Assembly: GCF_048569485.1 (NCBI RefSeq)
Contig: NC_134353.1
Location: 701,084,958 to 701,148,957, forward strand
Length of the DNA stretch: 64,000 bases
Reading direction: 5' to 3'
Source: Anomaloglossus baeobatrachus
Taxonomy: Eukaryota > Chordata > Amphibia > Anura > Aromobatidae
Shown: piece by piece, positions 1 to 12,608 of the stretch
How the letters are laid out: every line of letters begins with the position of its first letter
How positions within the stretch are numbered: the stretch's first letter is position 1
Notes under the pieces: generated by a model
Database searches by the model: none
The model's input: only the letters and a program-made list of their open reading frames with translations
What the model was told of the DNA's origin: nothing
Made by a program: the position numbers and the translations under genes

Positions 1-840
1 GTGGAAAGTAATTGTTTGGGCGCATGGCGGGGCTCAGAAGAGAAGGAGCGCAATTTGACAGCAAAATTGGTTGGAATCATTAGCGGACGCCATGTCACGT
101 TTTGGATACCCCTATGGTGCCTAAACAGTGGAGCTCCCCCACATGTGACCCCATTTTGGAAACTAGACCCCTCAAGGAGTTTATCTAGATGTTTAGCGAG
201 CCCCAAGGGGCACCACAGAAGTTGATAATGTTGAGCCATGAATACAATTTTTTTTTTCCCATTACAAAACTGTTACTTGAACCAGGTAGCTTTTTTTTCA
301 CAAGGGTATCAGGAAAAAATGCACCATAAAACGTATTGTGCAATTTCTCCTGAGTACGACGATACCTCATATGTGGTGGAAAGTAATTGTTTGGGCGCAT
401 GGCGGGGCTCAGAAGAGAAGGAGCGCCATTTGACAGCAAAATTGGTTGGAATCATTAGCGGACGCCATGTCACGTTTGGAGACCCCCTATGGTGCCTAAA
501 CAGTGGAGCTCCCCCACAAATTACCCCATTTCGGAACTAGACCCCTCAAGGAATTTATCTAGATGTTTGGTGAGCCCCTTGTACCCTCTGGGGCTCCACA
601 GAAGTTGATAACGTTGAACCGTGAAAATTATTTTTTTTTTTTTTAACCACAAAATTTTTGTATCAACCAGGTAGCTTTTTTTTTTACAACGGTTTCAGGA
701 AAAACTGCGCCATAAAACGTATTGTGCAATTTCTCCTGAGTACGCAGATACCTCATATGTGGTGGAAAGTAATTGTTTGGGCGCACGGCGGGGCTCAGAA
801 GAGAAGGAACGCCATTTAACTTTTCAAACACACAGACGCG
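1..840. repeat. Tandem repeat of about 375-386 bp, three copies
   Basis: The block beginning GTGGAAAGTAATTGTTTGGG recurs at 1, 376 and 762. Each unit contains poly-T runs and the phrase CTCATATGTGGTGG. The first copy is cut by the window edge. Similar units are familiar to me from frog repeats; here they appear to belong to the DNA element that ends at 2562. Confidence 0.8.
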
Positions 841-1440
841 GTACAATGATCGGCCGCTGCAGGATGCACGGTCGGATGAGATACAAAAAGCGTTGGGGAT
901 ACGGAAAAAAAAAAAAGGTCACGCCAAAAATTGAGCAGGGATGCAGATCCGTTATGTGCATCCCTGATCAGCGCTCGGCGGGACGCACGGACGGACGCGA
1001 TACAAAAAGCGTCGCAAATACGGAAAAAGTCACGCCAAAAATTGAGCAGGGATGCCGATCCGTTATCTGCATCCCTGATCAGCGCTCGGCGGGACGCACG
1101 GACGGACGCGATACAAAAAGCGTCGCAAATACGGAAAAAGTCACGCCAAAAATTGAGCAGGGATGCCGATCCGTTATCTGCATCCCTGATCAGCGCTCGG
1201 CGGGACGCACGGACGGACGCGATACAAAAAGCGTCGTGAATACGGAAAAAAGTCACGCCAAAAATTGAGCAGGGATGCCGATCCGTTATCTGCATCCCTG
1301 ATCAGCGCTCGGCGGGACGCACGCGATACAAAAAGCGTCGCAAATACGGAAAAAAGTCACGCCAAAAATTGAGCAGGGATGCCGATCCGTTATCGGCATC
1401 CCTGATCAGCGCTTGGCGGGACGCACGGACGGATGAGGTG
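841..1440. repeat. 111-bp satellite-like tandem array
   Basis: Units beginning GTCACGCCAAAAATTGAGCA start near 918, 1029, 1140, 1251 and 1355, giving spacings of 111, 111, 111 and about 104. Each unit carries a short inverted repeat around a BclI-like TGATCA. Because 111 is divisible by three, several frames stay open on both strands; these are not genes. Confidence 0.85.
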
Positions 1441-2562
1441 TAAAAATGGACAGGATACAAGAAAAAAAAAAAAAAAAAAGTTATACTCACAGTACCAGGA
1501 GGATCACTGACCAGAAGAGCTGCAGAGGAACAAGAAGGCAGTGAGATGGACAGCTTTACAGGAGCAGCAGGCAGGACGTTGAACAGATCAGCAGAAGGAC
1601 CCAGCGATGGAGGCAGATGTGATCGGGCCAGTGAAGACCTTGGACGACCCGTGAAGGCAGGTAAGAGGACGTCGGGGGGGAGCAGAGGGTGATGGGGGGG
1701 GGATGGGGAGAGGGGGGGCAGATGGGGGGGGCAGAGGGAGAGCAGAGGGGGCGGAGAAGCAAAAGCAGAAGGAAGGAACCTTGGAAGCAGATGACAGAGG
1801 AGGCAGGCAGAGCGCGTGGGGAGCAGATCGGGATGCCGGGGGGCAGATCGGGGCGTAGGGGGGGCAGATCGGGGCGTAGGGGGGCAGATCGGGGGGGCAC
1901 GGGCAGGGGCCTTCACGGGAGCGCGCAGGGGCCTTCACGGGAGCGCGCAGGGGCCATCGCCGAAGCGCAATACTTACCATTGGAGCAGGCGCGGTGACAG
2001 CAGAGGCGGCGTCTGCGGCGGCAGCAGCGGTGGCGTGGTACCAAAAGTACCAGCCACACCACGCTGCAGACATGTTGGGGGAGGGTCCCCAGACCAGGAC
2101 AGGCCTGGGGAGGGCGGCCACCTCCAGATCAGACCGCCCCACTGCACACTGATTGGAGCGATTGCGCGTCATAGCACGATCGCTCCAATCAGTGCTGCAG
2201 GGGCTGGGGGCGACATGTTTGAGGTCCACCTATGATATGCTGCAGCAGCTGCGGCATCTCATAGCTGGATCTCACAGGATCGCACTAATTCCGGCATTAT
2301 TTTTGCCGAAATTAGTGCGAACGATGTGGTTGGCGGTTCAGATTTGAACAGCCAATCACATCGATCGCCTATGGGGGGTGGCGATGCCACCCCCCCTGGG
2401 GTCAAGCAAAGGTCCCCTGCTGTAAGAAACAGCAGGGGACATCATTTGAAAGCCGTTGCTATGGTCACGGCAATCAAATGAAGTTTAGGCAGTAAAATTA
2501 CGTCCCTGGTCGTTAAGTCACGTTAAAATAGGACGTAATTTTACTGCCCGCGGTCGTGAAGG
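1441..2562. mobile_element. Right part of a TTAA-target DNA element
   Basis: The element ends with CGTGAAGGGG immediately before TTAA at 2563-2566, the same end as the elements at 7180-8318 and 11286-12561. A subterminal hairpin has arms 2488-2505 and 2531-2548. A very G-rich tract lies at about 1674-1870. The satellite arrays at 1-1440 are probably part of the same insertion, whose left end is outside the window. TTAA targets are used by piggyBac and Kolobok; without a transposase the superfamily is open. Confidence 0.6.
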
Positions 2563-2809
2563 GGTTAAGGACAATGGTACCAAATACTACTGAAATGTAT
2601 GTAAACTTTTGACTTTGCAGACAGTAATAAAAATGCCTGAAAATATTATCTCTCTCATTATTCTGGCATTTGGCAAATATAAATAATTTTGGTTGCTAAT
2701 TGACCTAAAACGGGAAAGGTTTATTCTGATTTTATGTCAGATAGTGAGGTGAGAAAAACATGCATATGTGTCTCTTTAGATAGTGTATTCAAACTTCTGG
2801 TTTCAACTG
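2563..2809. mobile_element. Tc1-like element, right terminal fragment
   Basis: The sequence from ATGTATGTAAACTTTTGACT to TTCAACTG at 2809, followed by TA, closely matches the end of the Tc1 copy at 49890-50084. The TTAA element ending at 2562 interrupts this copy, so its left part should lie before the window. Confidence 0.8.
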
Positions 2810-3117
2810 TATATCAAAAGATTTTATCAACAGCTAATCAGACAAGATATCAAAAAGTATACAACACCAAGAAGCACGTATTATACTCAGCCTCCCCTGG
2901 TTCACCTGCCCAGAACCCAAGATTAATACGAGATAAGGTTTTCCGTTCTGTAGTTTTATATAAACTCCACTATCCTTTCTAATTTTTTTTTGCTTTAGTT
3001 TCTATTTTATAACACAATAAAAATATTAACAATAACAACATTTAGAATCATACAAATTATGTAATAAGTATCATCAATGTCCACTGAAGCGAGTTCAATA
3101 AGAAGATGGAAGATGAT
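2810..3117. other. No gene or repeat recognised
   Basis: AT-rich intergenic sequence. I see no coding pattern, RNA gene or clear repeat boundary here. Confidence 0.4.
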
Positions 3118-3415
3118 TTAAGCCCTTTACGACGGCTGTACAGATTAAAATGGCGGCAGAAAAGGGTTTTTATTCTGATCCGCCATTTTAAAATGACGGC
3201 AAGAAAAAAGTGAATAGCGTCCCCCAGCATCAGAAAATCTCCGGTGTTTTAGCTACCAGGGGTAACTGAGACCCTGGAGATCACAATTTGTTTTTTCCAG
3301 TCCCCGATCACGTGATCACCGGTATGCACGGTATAAAGGTGATCACGTTACAGTAAATGGCATACACGGTAAAAAAATATTTATCTCCGATCTGTCATGA
3401 TCAAACATGTCAGAT
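3118..3415. mobile_element. Decayed TTAA-type DNA element fragment
   Basis: It opens with TTAA at 3118-3121 followed by GCCCTTTACGACGGCTG and holds short inverted segments (AAAATGGCGG / CCGCCATTTT; GATCACGTGATC). The right boundary is unclear. Confidence 0.45.
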
Positions 3416-3420
3416 TCAAT

Positions 3421-3722
3421 ATAAACTGTATTGCCAAAACTACGTGGACATCTGACCATCACACCTATGTATACTTTGGTGGAAATCTCGAATCAATGGG
3501 TGTTAAAGTAAAGGTGGACCAAATTTTCTCACTATACAACTTCCACTCTTCTGGTAAGTTTTCCCACAAGATTTTGGTTTGTCAATTGGATTTTGTGTCT
3601 ATTTAGCTAAAATGGGATTTGGGAATTTAAGAACTAATGTTGGATAACAAGGTTTAGCTTGCAAACCGCATTCCAATTCATCCCAATGTAGTTAGAGTGG
3701 GATAAGGTCAGGGCTTTGTGTA
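3421..3722 (-). mobile_element. Decayed Tc1-like fragment
   Basis: ACTGTATTGCCAAAACTACG resembles the terminus of a Tc1 family common in fish and frogs. The following CAACTTCCACTCTTCTG..CCACAAGATTTTGG and CCAATTCATCCCAATG..GTCAGGGCT match the antisense of that family's transposase. It is short and heavily mutated. Confidence 0.65.
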
Positions 3723-4450
3723 ACTAGTAGTGGTGAGTGAGGTACTCGTGGTGCTTAGTCGAGTATTGCGTCCGTGAAACAACGACCACAACACACAGGC
3801 TTCACTGCATTGTGTCTACAGGCATCCCAGGGAAAGACATCCGCAGCTTCTGAATCTTCTCCTGGGGATAAATCTGGCTAACAAATATAAAAATGACAGG
3901 AGGAATCCCACATGAAAGAAAAATAACAAATCAAAAGTTCCTAAATTTTACTATTTATTAGTTATGCATTATAACACTATAAGCAGATATACCTAAAAAA
4001 ACCCCTCCAAACCCAAATAGTACTAAAGCAGGGAGCAAAGAAAGGTAAATAGATTGGCCTGCTATGATCCAAGGCTAACAACACCTATAAGGCCCTAGTG
4101 CTATCCCTAGGTGCTGACTCTACCTGTCTGCGGAGGTTGGCACCCTAGATGGCACGCCGCTCGGCGTCGACTCGCCCTGGGAATCCCTACACACAAAAAT
4201 CTGCTAGTACAAAGTAATCCACCAACCACAAGTTAGACCAAGAGGTTAAATATCCATGCCATCAAACCATAATGATAATGGCCACGACCAGACCGTGCGC
4301 TCCTTTGCTTCCCTGTGGCTCTCTACATTTTCTCCTCCTGTCTCCAGGGCCTGTTCACAATTCTTAGGGCTCTAAAGCATATGGCTGAGAAGCACTAGAT
4401 ACTCAAGGCATCATCACACTATGGGAGGTGCTTAAGCAACATGGTCAGCT
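3723..4450. repeat. Mixed repeat-derived DNA
   Basis: The start (about 3728-3770, TAGTGGTGAGTGAGGTACTC) resembles a hAT terminus. The segment near 4090-4190 resembles a frog interspersed repeat I recall. No gene is visible. Confidence 0.35.
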
Positions 4451-5330
4451 AGTTAGGTTCCTGCTTGCTAGTTAATTGTCAGATCCTATGTCTCCAAGGT
4501 CCTTTGCCTGCACTTGTGCCTGCTATCCCATCCTTGTTAGTGCCTGCCATGTCCTCCGTAACTGCCTGCACCTGTTGTCCTGTTTGCATCAGCTGTCCCA
4601 ACTGCACCTGTCTGCACTAGAAACTCTACCTGCCCATACCTGAGCCCCTCCCTGACCTGGGGGTCAGCTGCAACAGTCCCAAACACTGCCCTGGGAGTGG
4701 CACCTGGGGTAAACCAGCAGCCAAGCCCAACCTCAACATGAGGTTCTGGCTAATATCTGGTAGGAGCTTAGTTAAGCCCGTCTCACATCAGGGTAAGCCC
4801 GGGTCCCTCTGTGGTTCAGTGGGTCTACTCCTGCTGGCCGCCTCAACACCGGCAAGCATTAGTTACTTTGGGACCCACTGGTCAGACTGGGTAAAGTCAA
4901 GTCTGTCTGACATAACCTTTTGGAGCTGATGACCTCCAACGGTTTTTAGAGAATGACTGGCTAAATATGGCTCGTTTCCAAGTTGTAGTTGACCTGATTC
5001 AATGCCTCGCTAAATTGGTCCGGGTTTTTGCAGCACGGCTTCAACATCAGGAAAGGCATTCCAGCTCAAGCCACAGCAGCAGCTACCCTAACCATTCGCA
5101 AACTCAGGGTGCAACTTCCCAACCAATTTAATGGGGTCTGCAAAGACTTAAATCCCTTTTAAGCAAAGCTGTCACTTACATTTCAATCTCTGCCCACAAT
5201 CATCTGGTTCTGTGGAAATCATTAGATTTGTTTGCTAGGGTGACAACCAGACTTGGGCCTTCTCCCGAACCTCTGATACTCGAGAACTCTGCACAGTGGA
5301 CTCTCATTTTGGCTCCAGAACTATTGTATG
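4450..5330 (+). mobile_element. LTR retrotransposon fossil: LTR-proximal and gag-like region
   Basis: This stretch matches my memory of a Ty3/Gypsy-type frog element around its LTR/internal boundary, with a gag-like start near 4965 (MARFQVVVDLIQ). It is an old, broken fossil with several interruptions. The outer limits are approximate. Confidence 0.45.
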
Positions 5331-5619
5331 ATGTGTAGCAGTAACAGAAAGCAAAATAGCTTTCCTATGTCAAAGGAAACATACTACTGCAGAGTATTAT
5401 ACTGACGCAATTGGCCATGCACTTTCAGTGGAATGACCCTTCCTTTCACCATAATTTCCGTACTGGACTTTCTGACCAAATAAAATACATGTCGACACAG
5501 ATTCATCTTCTAGCTTCTCTGCTTGAATGCATATATGAACACACTATGGTCTCTGCACCTCCACTTATGACTTGTGTACAAAATATACCTATTAAGAGCC
5601 CTTTGTTGTCAATGTCATC

Positions 5620-6575
5620 CGAGTGGGTGCTGGTGTGGAGCTCCCCCTGGTGGCCAGGAATGGTAATGAAGCTGAGTTTGAATCTGTGATTCAGACAGAT
5701 GATGGATTGGGAATCCAGGAAATTCTATTGCAGATCAGCCTAGTTTATTAAGGAGAGCATTTTGTGCCTGGCGGTTGCCGGTGATAAATGTTCCTGCCTG
5801 CTTCTGAAGATGGCTGGTAGTTTCCCCTTCTGTTTTTCCTATTTACTTGGTGCCTGAATCTACTCCAGATAAGTTTACTGTTTCTGTGCTTAATTGCTGC
5901 ATTTGCACTTAAGAGTGTTTCTGCATATTTTATTTGGTTCTGTGTTTGGTTTCTTGTATGTGATGATCTGTCTTTCTGCTTTTGTGAGCAGGGCAGTTCC
6001 TCCAGCAAGAAAGGGAGCTTGCTCTCTGTTCATGTCTGGATTATTTGCACTCTAGAATATTACTTGTTCTATGAATTTGTTTCTTCCCATTATATCTGCA
6101 GTTCTGTTTGAAGTGTCTAGCACAAGAGTACCTGATATAGTGGGGGGAAAGTCTGTGTGGTCTCAGTATTTGTTATTATCAGAAGTTTGGTAAGTTTTAA
6201 AGGTTTTTTTGCTGGCCGCAATCCGTTATCTGTCCTATCCTGTTCTATCTAGTAAGTCGGGCTTCACCTTTGCTGATCTATATTTTCTGTGTATTGTGTT
6301 TTCTTACATCACCGTTGTTGCATGTTGGGGGCTTGCTATTTCTTTGGAGACTGCTCCGAGGCAAGTTAGGATTTCTCATTTCTATCTTTGAGGTGTAGCA
6401 AGTTTCTCAGGCAGTGACGAGGTGTCTAGGTGTGTTAGGAACATCCCACTGCTACTTCTAGTGTTGCTTGAGAGATTTGGGATTGCGGTCAGCTCAGTTT
6501 CAAACTACTCTTGTGTTTTTTTTTCCTTATTAATAGGATTTTTCATGATCATCCACGGTTACCAGATCATAACAC
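5620..6575 (+). mobile_element. Probable solo LTR fossil
   Basis: T-rich sequence of about 0.95 kb with a GT-rich middle and an end near ..GATCATAACA at about 6571. It resembles an LTR family I recall from frogs. No internal region follows. Family (Gypsy-like) and left end are uncertain; it looks old. Confidence 0.35.
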
Positions 6576-6599
6576 CCTTAGAGGTTGAGGAGACTCAGT

Positions 6600-6900
6600 C
6601 TCGTCAACAGTAAAGGGTCAAGTGATGAAAGTTGGGTCTTTGTTGCTATTGTGGAGAACCTAGACATCAAATAGGTGCCCATCGTGAAAAATCTGTGGGT
6701 CTTAAGGTCAGGGAGGCTTTTCAGAGTTGATGGGAAGATGGATGGCGTTAAATACAAGGCAATTTTGGAAGCGGCAAAATTCTTTGCTTGTGCAAACGTG
6801 TCACCTACCATATTGCACAACGTGCAGCAAGATACAGTTTACTGTCCAGAGTCCAGTTGTGCATTGCAGCTGACGGTGGCCACTTTGAGCATCAAAGTTA
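6600..6900 (+). pseudogene. Tc1-like transposase fragment
   Basis: Around 6719-6790 the plus strand reads FRVDGKMDGVKYKAILE, close to VKFDGKMDEAKYMTILE in the Tc1 transposase at 35870-36892. The flanking sequence is too decayed to place ends. Confidence 0.5.
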
Positions 6901-7179
6901 AATGAATGCCATATGCGTGACCAGGATTCAATGTTTTGGGGGGGTCATGGGTTTCATATCATAGCATTACTGTATGCAAGGTGTCGATTCATATTGAAAT
7001 GATGATGCCCTACAATTTTGTAATTCCCTTTTCTTCTCTATCTCGTTCCGTTTTCGAAATAAAAATGCTCTGTTTTCCACCAGGTGGCGCAATAGGTGGT
7101 TTCATTGCGTAGCACATGGCTACTTTACTATACCTAGACACTACTTCTATGCCTATAGCTGCCGCCATTCTCAAGTTAA

Positions 7180-8318
7180 CCCGTTCACGACCTTTGATGG
7201 ATCTATCCATCATGGATCGTATGAGGTTAGGCTCCGCCCCCTGCCCCCAAAGTCTGGCAGTGAGATGTATATACGTGCGGTCAGGATTTTCACTTAGATT
7301 TTCACTTACCGCCGCCCCCACCGGAAGTCACGTGAGTGATCACATGACTTTCGTTGGTTGCCATGGCATCACAGGGTCATGTGATGACGCCTGCAGCTAT
7401 GACGAGTCACTTTCGTTTTCACTCGGCCCAGAGCCGAATCAATCAGGAAGTGACCGTATCTGCTGTTTACAGCTGTATAGCTGTGATCAGCAGATAGGGC
7501 AGAGCGATCGGATTGCTGATCGCTATAGCCCCCTAGGGGGACTAGTAAAATAAAAAAAAGAAAAGTAAAAAAAGTTTTAAAAAATAAAAAAAAATTAAAA
7601 AAACCTAAAAGTTCAAATTACCCCCCTTTCACCCCATTGAAAATTAAAGGGTTAAAAAAAAATAAATATACACATATTTGATATCGCCGCGTTCAGAAAT
7701 GCCCGATCTATCAAAATATAAAATCAATTAATATGATTGGTAAACAGCATAGTGGCAAAAAAAATTCCAAACGCCAAAATTACGTTTTTTGGTCGCCGCA
7801 AGTTTTACGCAAAATGCAATTATAGGCGATCAAAACGTAGTGTCTGCGCAAAAATGGTACCATTAAAAATGTCAGCTCGAGACGCAAAAAATAAGCTGTC
7901 ACTGAGCCATAGATCTCAAAAAATGAGAACACTACGGGTTTTGGAAAATGGCGTAAAACGTACGCCACTTTTATTGGACAAACTTGTGAATTTTTTTAAC
8001 CCCTTAGATACAAGTAAACCTATACATTTTTGGTGTCTACAAACTCGCACCGACCTCAGGCATCACAATGACACATCAGTTTTACCATATAGTGAACACG
8101 GTGAATAAAACATCCCAAAAACTATTGTGCCCTCACACTTTTTTTGCAGTACACCATATGGTAAAACTTATGATTTCATTTAAAAGTACAACTCTTCCCG
8201 CAAAAAACAAGCCCCCATATGTCAAGATTGACGGAAAAATAAAAAAGTTACGGCTCTCGGAAGAAGGGGAGCAAAAAACAAAAACGCAAAAATGGAAAGT
8301 GCCCGGGGGCTGAAGGGG
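7180..8318. mobile_element. TTAA-target non-autonomous DNA transposon, copy A
   Basis: The 1139-bp element is bounded by TTAA at 7176-7179 and 8319-8322. Its ends start CCCGTTCACGACC and, on the other strand, CCCCTTCAGCCCCCG. The interior includes GGTCGCCGCAAGTTTTACGC near 7792. A second copy in the opposite orientation occupies 11286-12561. No transposase is encoded. Confidence 0.85.
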
Positions 8319-8549
8319 TTAATGGTGGTGGACAGGATATGGGTGGACACACTGTATATGTCTCTTTGATTTCCCCCCTGATCTGACATTGGTTTGTATG
8401 ACTTTGCTATTGACTACCCACCTGGCCATGGTGAACATGATTAAGGGTGCTATATACACCAGACTTGCCTAGTTGTTACATGTTGGATGCTACATTTTTT
8501 CTGATGTTATCAATATTTTTATGCGCTTGAATAAAATCTGGAATTTTTT

Positions 8550-9284
<735 letters not shown>

Positions 9285-9739
9285 TATCAAAGACCATCAA
9301 TCTGGATCCAGCGGGACTGTCCTGAAATCTCCTACTGTCTCTCTGGAGGTTAAGGGTATGTCCCAACCTCAACTGTATCTGTCTTTTCAAGACAGAGACA
9401 CTGCTGAATATGACGGTAGAGCATGGAATCATCACATCCTTCTCCACCATTCAGTTTATGCAGAGACTGGACACCGTGCCAGGACCTTTTGGTGCTTTTA
9501 ATCAGGATTGCCAAGTGTCCAGATGTTCCAGGACAGTCTGTAAAAATAGCGCACTGTTTTGCCCTGTCAGTTAAAAAAAAAGATTTGTCGGTGTTTTGTT
9601 TTAAGCTGAAGAAACTTATACAGATTATTTTGAATGTAATTATCATAATTTTACAGTGACTGCAGATGATGTCTTAATATCAGATTTCTTGGCTGTAAAC
9701 AATTACCACTTGTGATCACTATTTATTATTATTTTCCAA
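9285..9739. other. No gene or repeat recognised
   Basis: AT-rich intergenic sequence without a convincing reading frame or repeat end. Confidence 0.35.
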
Positions 9740-10100
9740 TTTAGCCATAAAAAAATTAAGAACTGGATATATGTCACTCTGCAAACTTGGGTGCCTGGAT
9801 AGGATACCACTCCATGTACAGATATAAAAAGGAATCCAGCACCCCAAAATAATAATGCAGAAAGCTTTATTAGAATTGTAATCAAAATAAATGACGTTCC
9901 GGTGTAATGATAAGACGACCTTCAGACGGATTGCTAGGGAGATAAACAGAAAAGCAGTGATGTGGGCACAGCGCAAAGTGAGAAGGGGATAACCGCCTTG
10001 GTGATGGGCCCTTATCCCCGAGACGAAGGCACAAGTGCAGAAATGCGCATTGGGGACCCGGCATCGCACTACATCACAGGGTAATTATCTTTCCTCCATT
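9740..10100 (+). mobile_element. Penelope-like element terminus with hammerhead-like motif
   Basis: The block with GAATCCAGCACCCCAAAA and GCTTTATTAGAATTGTA resembles PLE pseudo-LTR ends in frogs. A hammerhead-like fold at 10014-10057 has flanking CCCC/GGGG (stem I), GCAC/GTGC (stem II) and a GAAAT box. Its CTGATGA box has decayed to something like CGAGACGA. Assignment to PLE is inference. Confidence 0.5.
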
Positions 10101-10446
10101 ACTATTACCATGGATATCTCTGCTTCAATGTATTTTTTTAAATTATCTAACCTCCAATGGATAATTTTGTAAAGTGCTTATACTGATACCTGTATTTAGC
10201 AGCTCAGTGATTATTATACCGTAAACCAATGCGTTGTGGTTCTATGCCATCTGGCTGTTTCATATAAATTTTTAATCATTTCTGGCCCATGTAATTTTAA
10301 TGTATTTTCTATATAATTAATTAAGCAATTTTTTCTATATTTTTTTGTTCAGTGTGCAACATTTTCTTTCTTCTGCGGCAAAATGGCTAAATGAACATAG
10401 CATAAAAAAATATAGGATACAATCGCCCAAAGTGTCGCACAAAGTC

Positions 10447-10912
10447 GTTAAACCGCCGTCACACGCACTTACCTGCTGAGCAGCCTCGCTGTGGGCGGCG
10501 AACATCCTCTTCCTGACGGGGGAGGGACGTTCGGCGTCACAGCGACGTCACACAGCCGCCGGCCAATAGAAGCGGAGGGGATGAGATGAGTGGGACGTAA
10601 ACATCCCACCCACCTCCTTCCTTCTGCATAGCCGGCGGGTGCCGCGGGACGCAGATAAGCTGTGTTCATCGTTCCCGGGGTGTCACACGGAGCGATGTGT
10701 GCTACCCCGGGTACAATGAACAACCGGCGCTTTGTTAAATAAACAATTTTTTAAAACTTAGCGACGAGTACACGACTCACGATTTGTGAGCGATTCTGCG
10801 TCGCTCGGAGGTGTCACATGAGACGACGTCATGAACGATGCCGGATGTGCGTCACGAAAACCATGACCCCCGATGATGCATCGCACGATAGCTCGTCTCG
10901 TGTAAAGCCCGC
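10447..10912. mobile_element. Miniature DNA element (TTTACACG family), damaged
   Basis: The GC-rich core (GACGTCACACAGCCGCCGG, CCACCTCCTTCC) and right end CGTGTAAAGCCCGC at 10912 match the elements at 16536-17084 and 59402-59973. The left terminal repeat is not recognisable, so the start is approximate. Confidence 0.7.
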
Positions 10913-11285
10913 ATACTTAACAATTAGTGATAACTATTTGAAATCTACTTACAGTATATCACAAAAGTGAATACACCAGTCACACTCTTGTAAATATTTT
11001 ATTATATCTTTTCATTGGACAACACTGAAGATATGACACAGCCATTATTGTCAAAACCGCTGGCAATGAAAGGGAGTACACCCCTATGTTAAAAGGGACA
11101 AATTGTGCCCAAAGTCCGAATATTTGTGTAGCCACCATTATTTTCAAGCACTGCCTGAACTCTCTTGGCCATGGAGTTCACTAAATCTTTACAAGTTGCT
11201 ACTGGATTCCTTTTCTACTCCTTCATGATGACATCACGGAGCTGGTGAATGTTAGAAACCTTGCACTCCTCCATCTTCTGTTTAA

Positions 11286-12561
11286 CCCCTTCAGCCCCCG
11301 GGCACTTTCCATTTTTGCGTTTTTGTTTTTTGCTCCTTTTCTTCCGAGAGCCGTAACTTTTTTTTATTATTCCGTCAATCTTGCCATATGAGGGCTTGTT
11401 TTTTGCGGGACGAGTTGTACTTTTAAATGAAACCATAGGTTTTATCATATATTGTACTGGAAAACAGCAAAAAAATTCCAAGTGTGGAAAAACTGCAAAA
11501 AAAGTGTCATCGCACAATAGTTTTTGGGATGTTTTATTCACAGTGTTCACTATATGATCAAACTGATGTATCTATGTGATGCCTCAGGTCGGTGCGAGTT
11601 TGTAGACACCAAACATGTATAGGTTTACTTGTATCTAAGGGGTTAAAAAAAATTCACAAGTTTGTCCAATAAAAGTGGCGCACGTTTTGCGCCATTTTCC
11701 GAAACACGTAGCGTTCTTATTTTTTGGGATCTATGGCTCAGTGATGGCTTATTTTTTGCGTCTCGAGCTGACGTTTATAATGGTACCATTTTTGGGCAGA
11801 TGCTACGTTTTGATCGCCTGTTATTGCATTTTGCGTAAAACTTGCGGCGACCAAAAAACGTAATTTTGGCGTTTGGAATTTTTTTGACACTACGCCGTTT
11901 ACCAATCAGATTAATTGATTTTATATTTTGATAGATCGGGCATTTCTGAACGCGGCGATACCAAATATGTGTATATTTATTTATTTTTTAACCCTTTAAT
12001 TTTCAATGGGGGGAAAGGGGGGTGATTTGAACTTTTAGGTTTTTTTGTTTTTTTTTTTAAACTTTTTTTTTACTTTTTTTTTTATTTTACTAGTCCCCCT
12101 AGGGGGCTATAGCAATCAGCAATCCGATCGCTGATCGCTATCTGCTGATCACAGCAATACAGCTGTAATCAGCAGATTCAGTCACTTTGGTTTTCCCTCT
12201 GCTCTCGGCCGAGGGAAAACGAAAGTGAAACATCGTAGCAGCAGGCGTCATCACATGACCCTGTGCTACGATGGCAACCACCGATAGTCACGTGATAACA
12301 CACGTGACTTCCGGTGGGGGCTCCGGTAAGTAACAAACATGGCAGCGCGCATTTAAATCTTGCTGCCAGACTTTGGCAGCAAGATTTAAGGGGTTAATGG
12401 CCGCGGGTGGAAGCGATTCCACCCGTGGCTAGCAGGCACACATGTCAGCTGTTGAAAACAGCTGATATGTGTGCCGATCCACGCCGCCTGCCCGCGGCAG
12501 GGGGCGGGGCTTAACGGGACACGATCCTGGACGGATAGATCTGTCCAAGGTCGTGAAGGGG
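11286..12561. mobile_element. TTAA-target non-autonomous DNA transposon, copy B
   Basis: Bounded by TTAA at 11282-11285 and 12562-12565, with ends CCCCTTCAGCCCCCGGG and ..GGTCGTGAAGGGG. It is the reverse-oriented relative of copy A at 7180-8318; the cores 11650-11950 and 7690-7980 match closely. It lies inside the mariner copy. The extra 137 bp relative to copy A are in the GC-rich half. Confidence 0.88.
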
Positions 12562-12608
12562 TTAAGGATGCATGCCCCACAGATGCTCAATATGGTTTAG
12601 GTTTGGAA

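Noticed and set aside
816-1295. Long frames of repeated 37-residue units on both strands
   Set aside because: The 111-bp satellite keeps all units in frame, and open frames exist on both strands, which marks them as artefacts.
1302-1916. 204-codon proline-rich frame on the minus strand, and overlapping frames to 2229
   Set aside because: It is low-complexity reading of the G-rich tract and satellite inside a DNA element, with no domain or start context.
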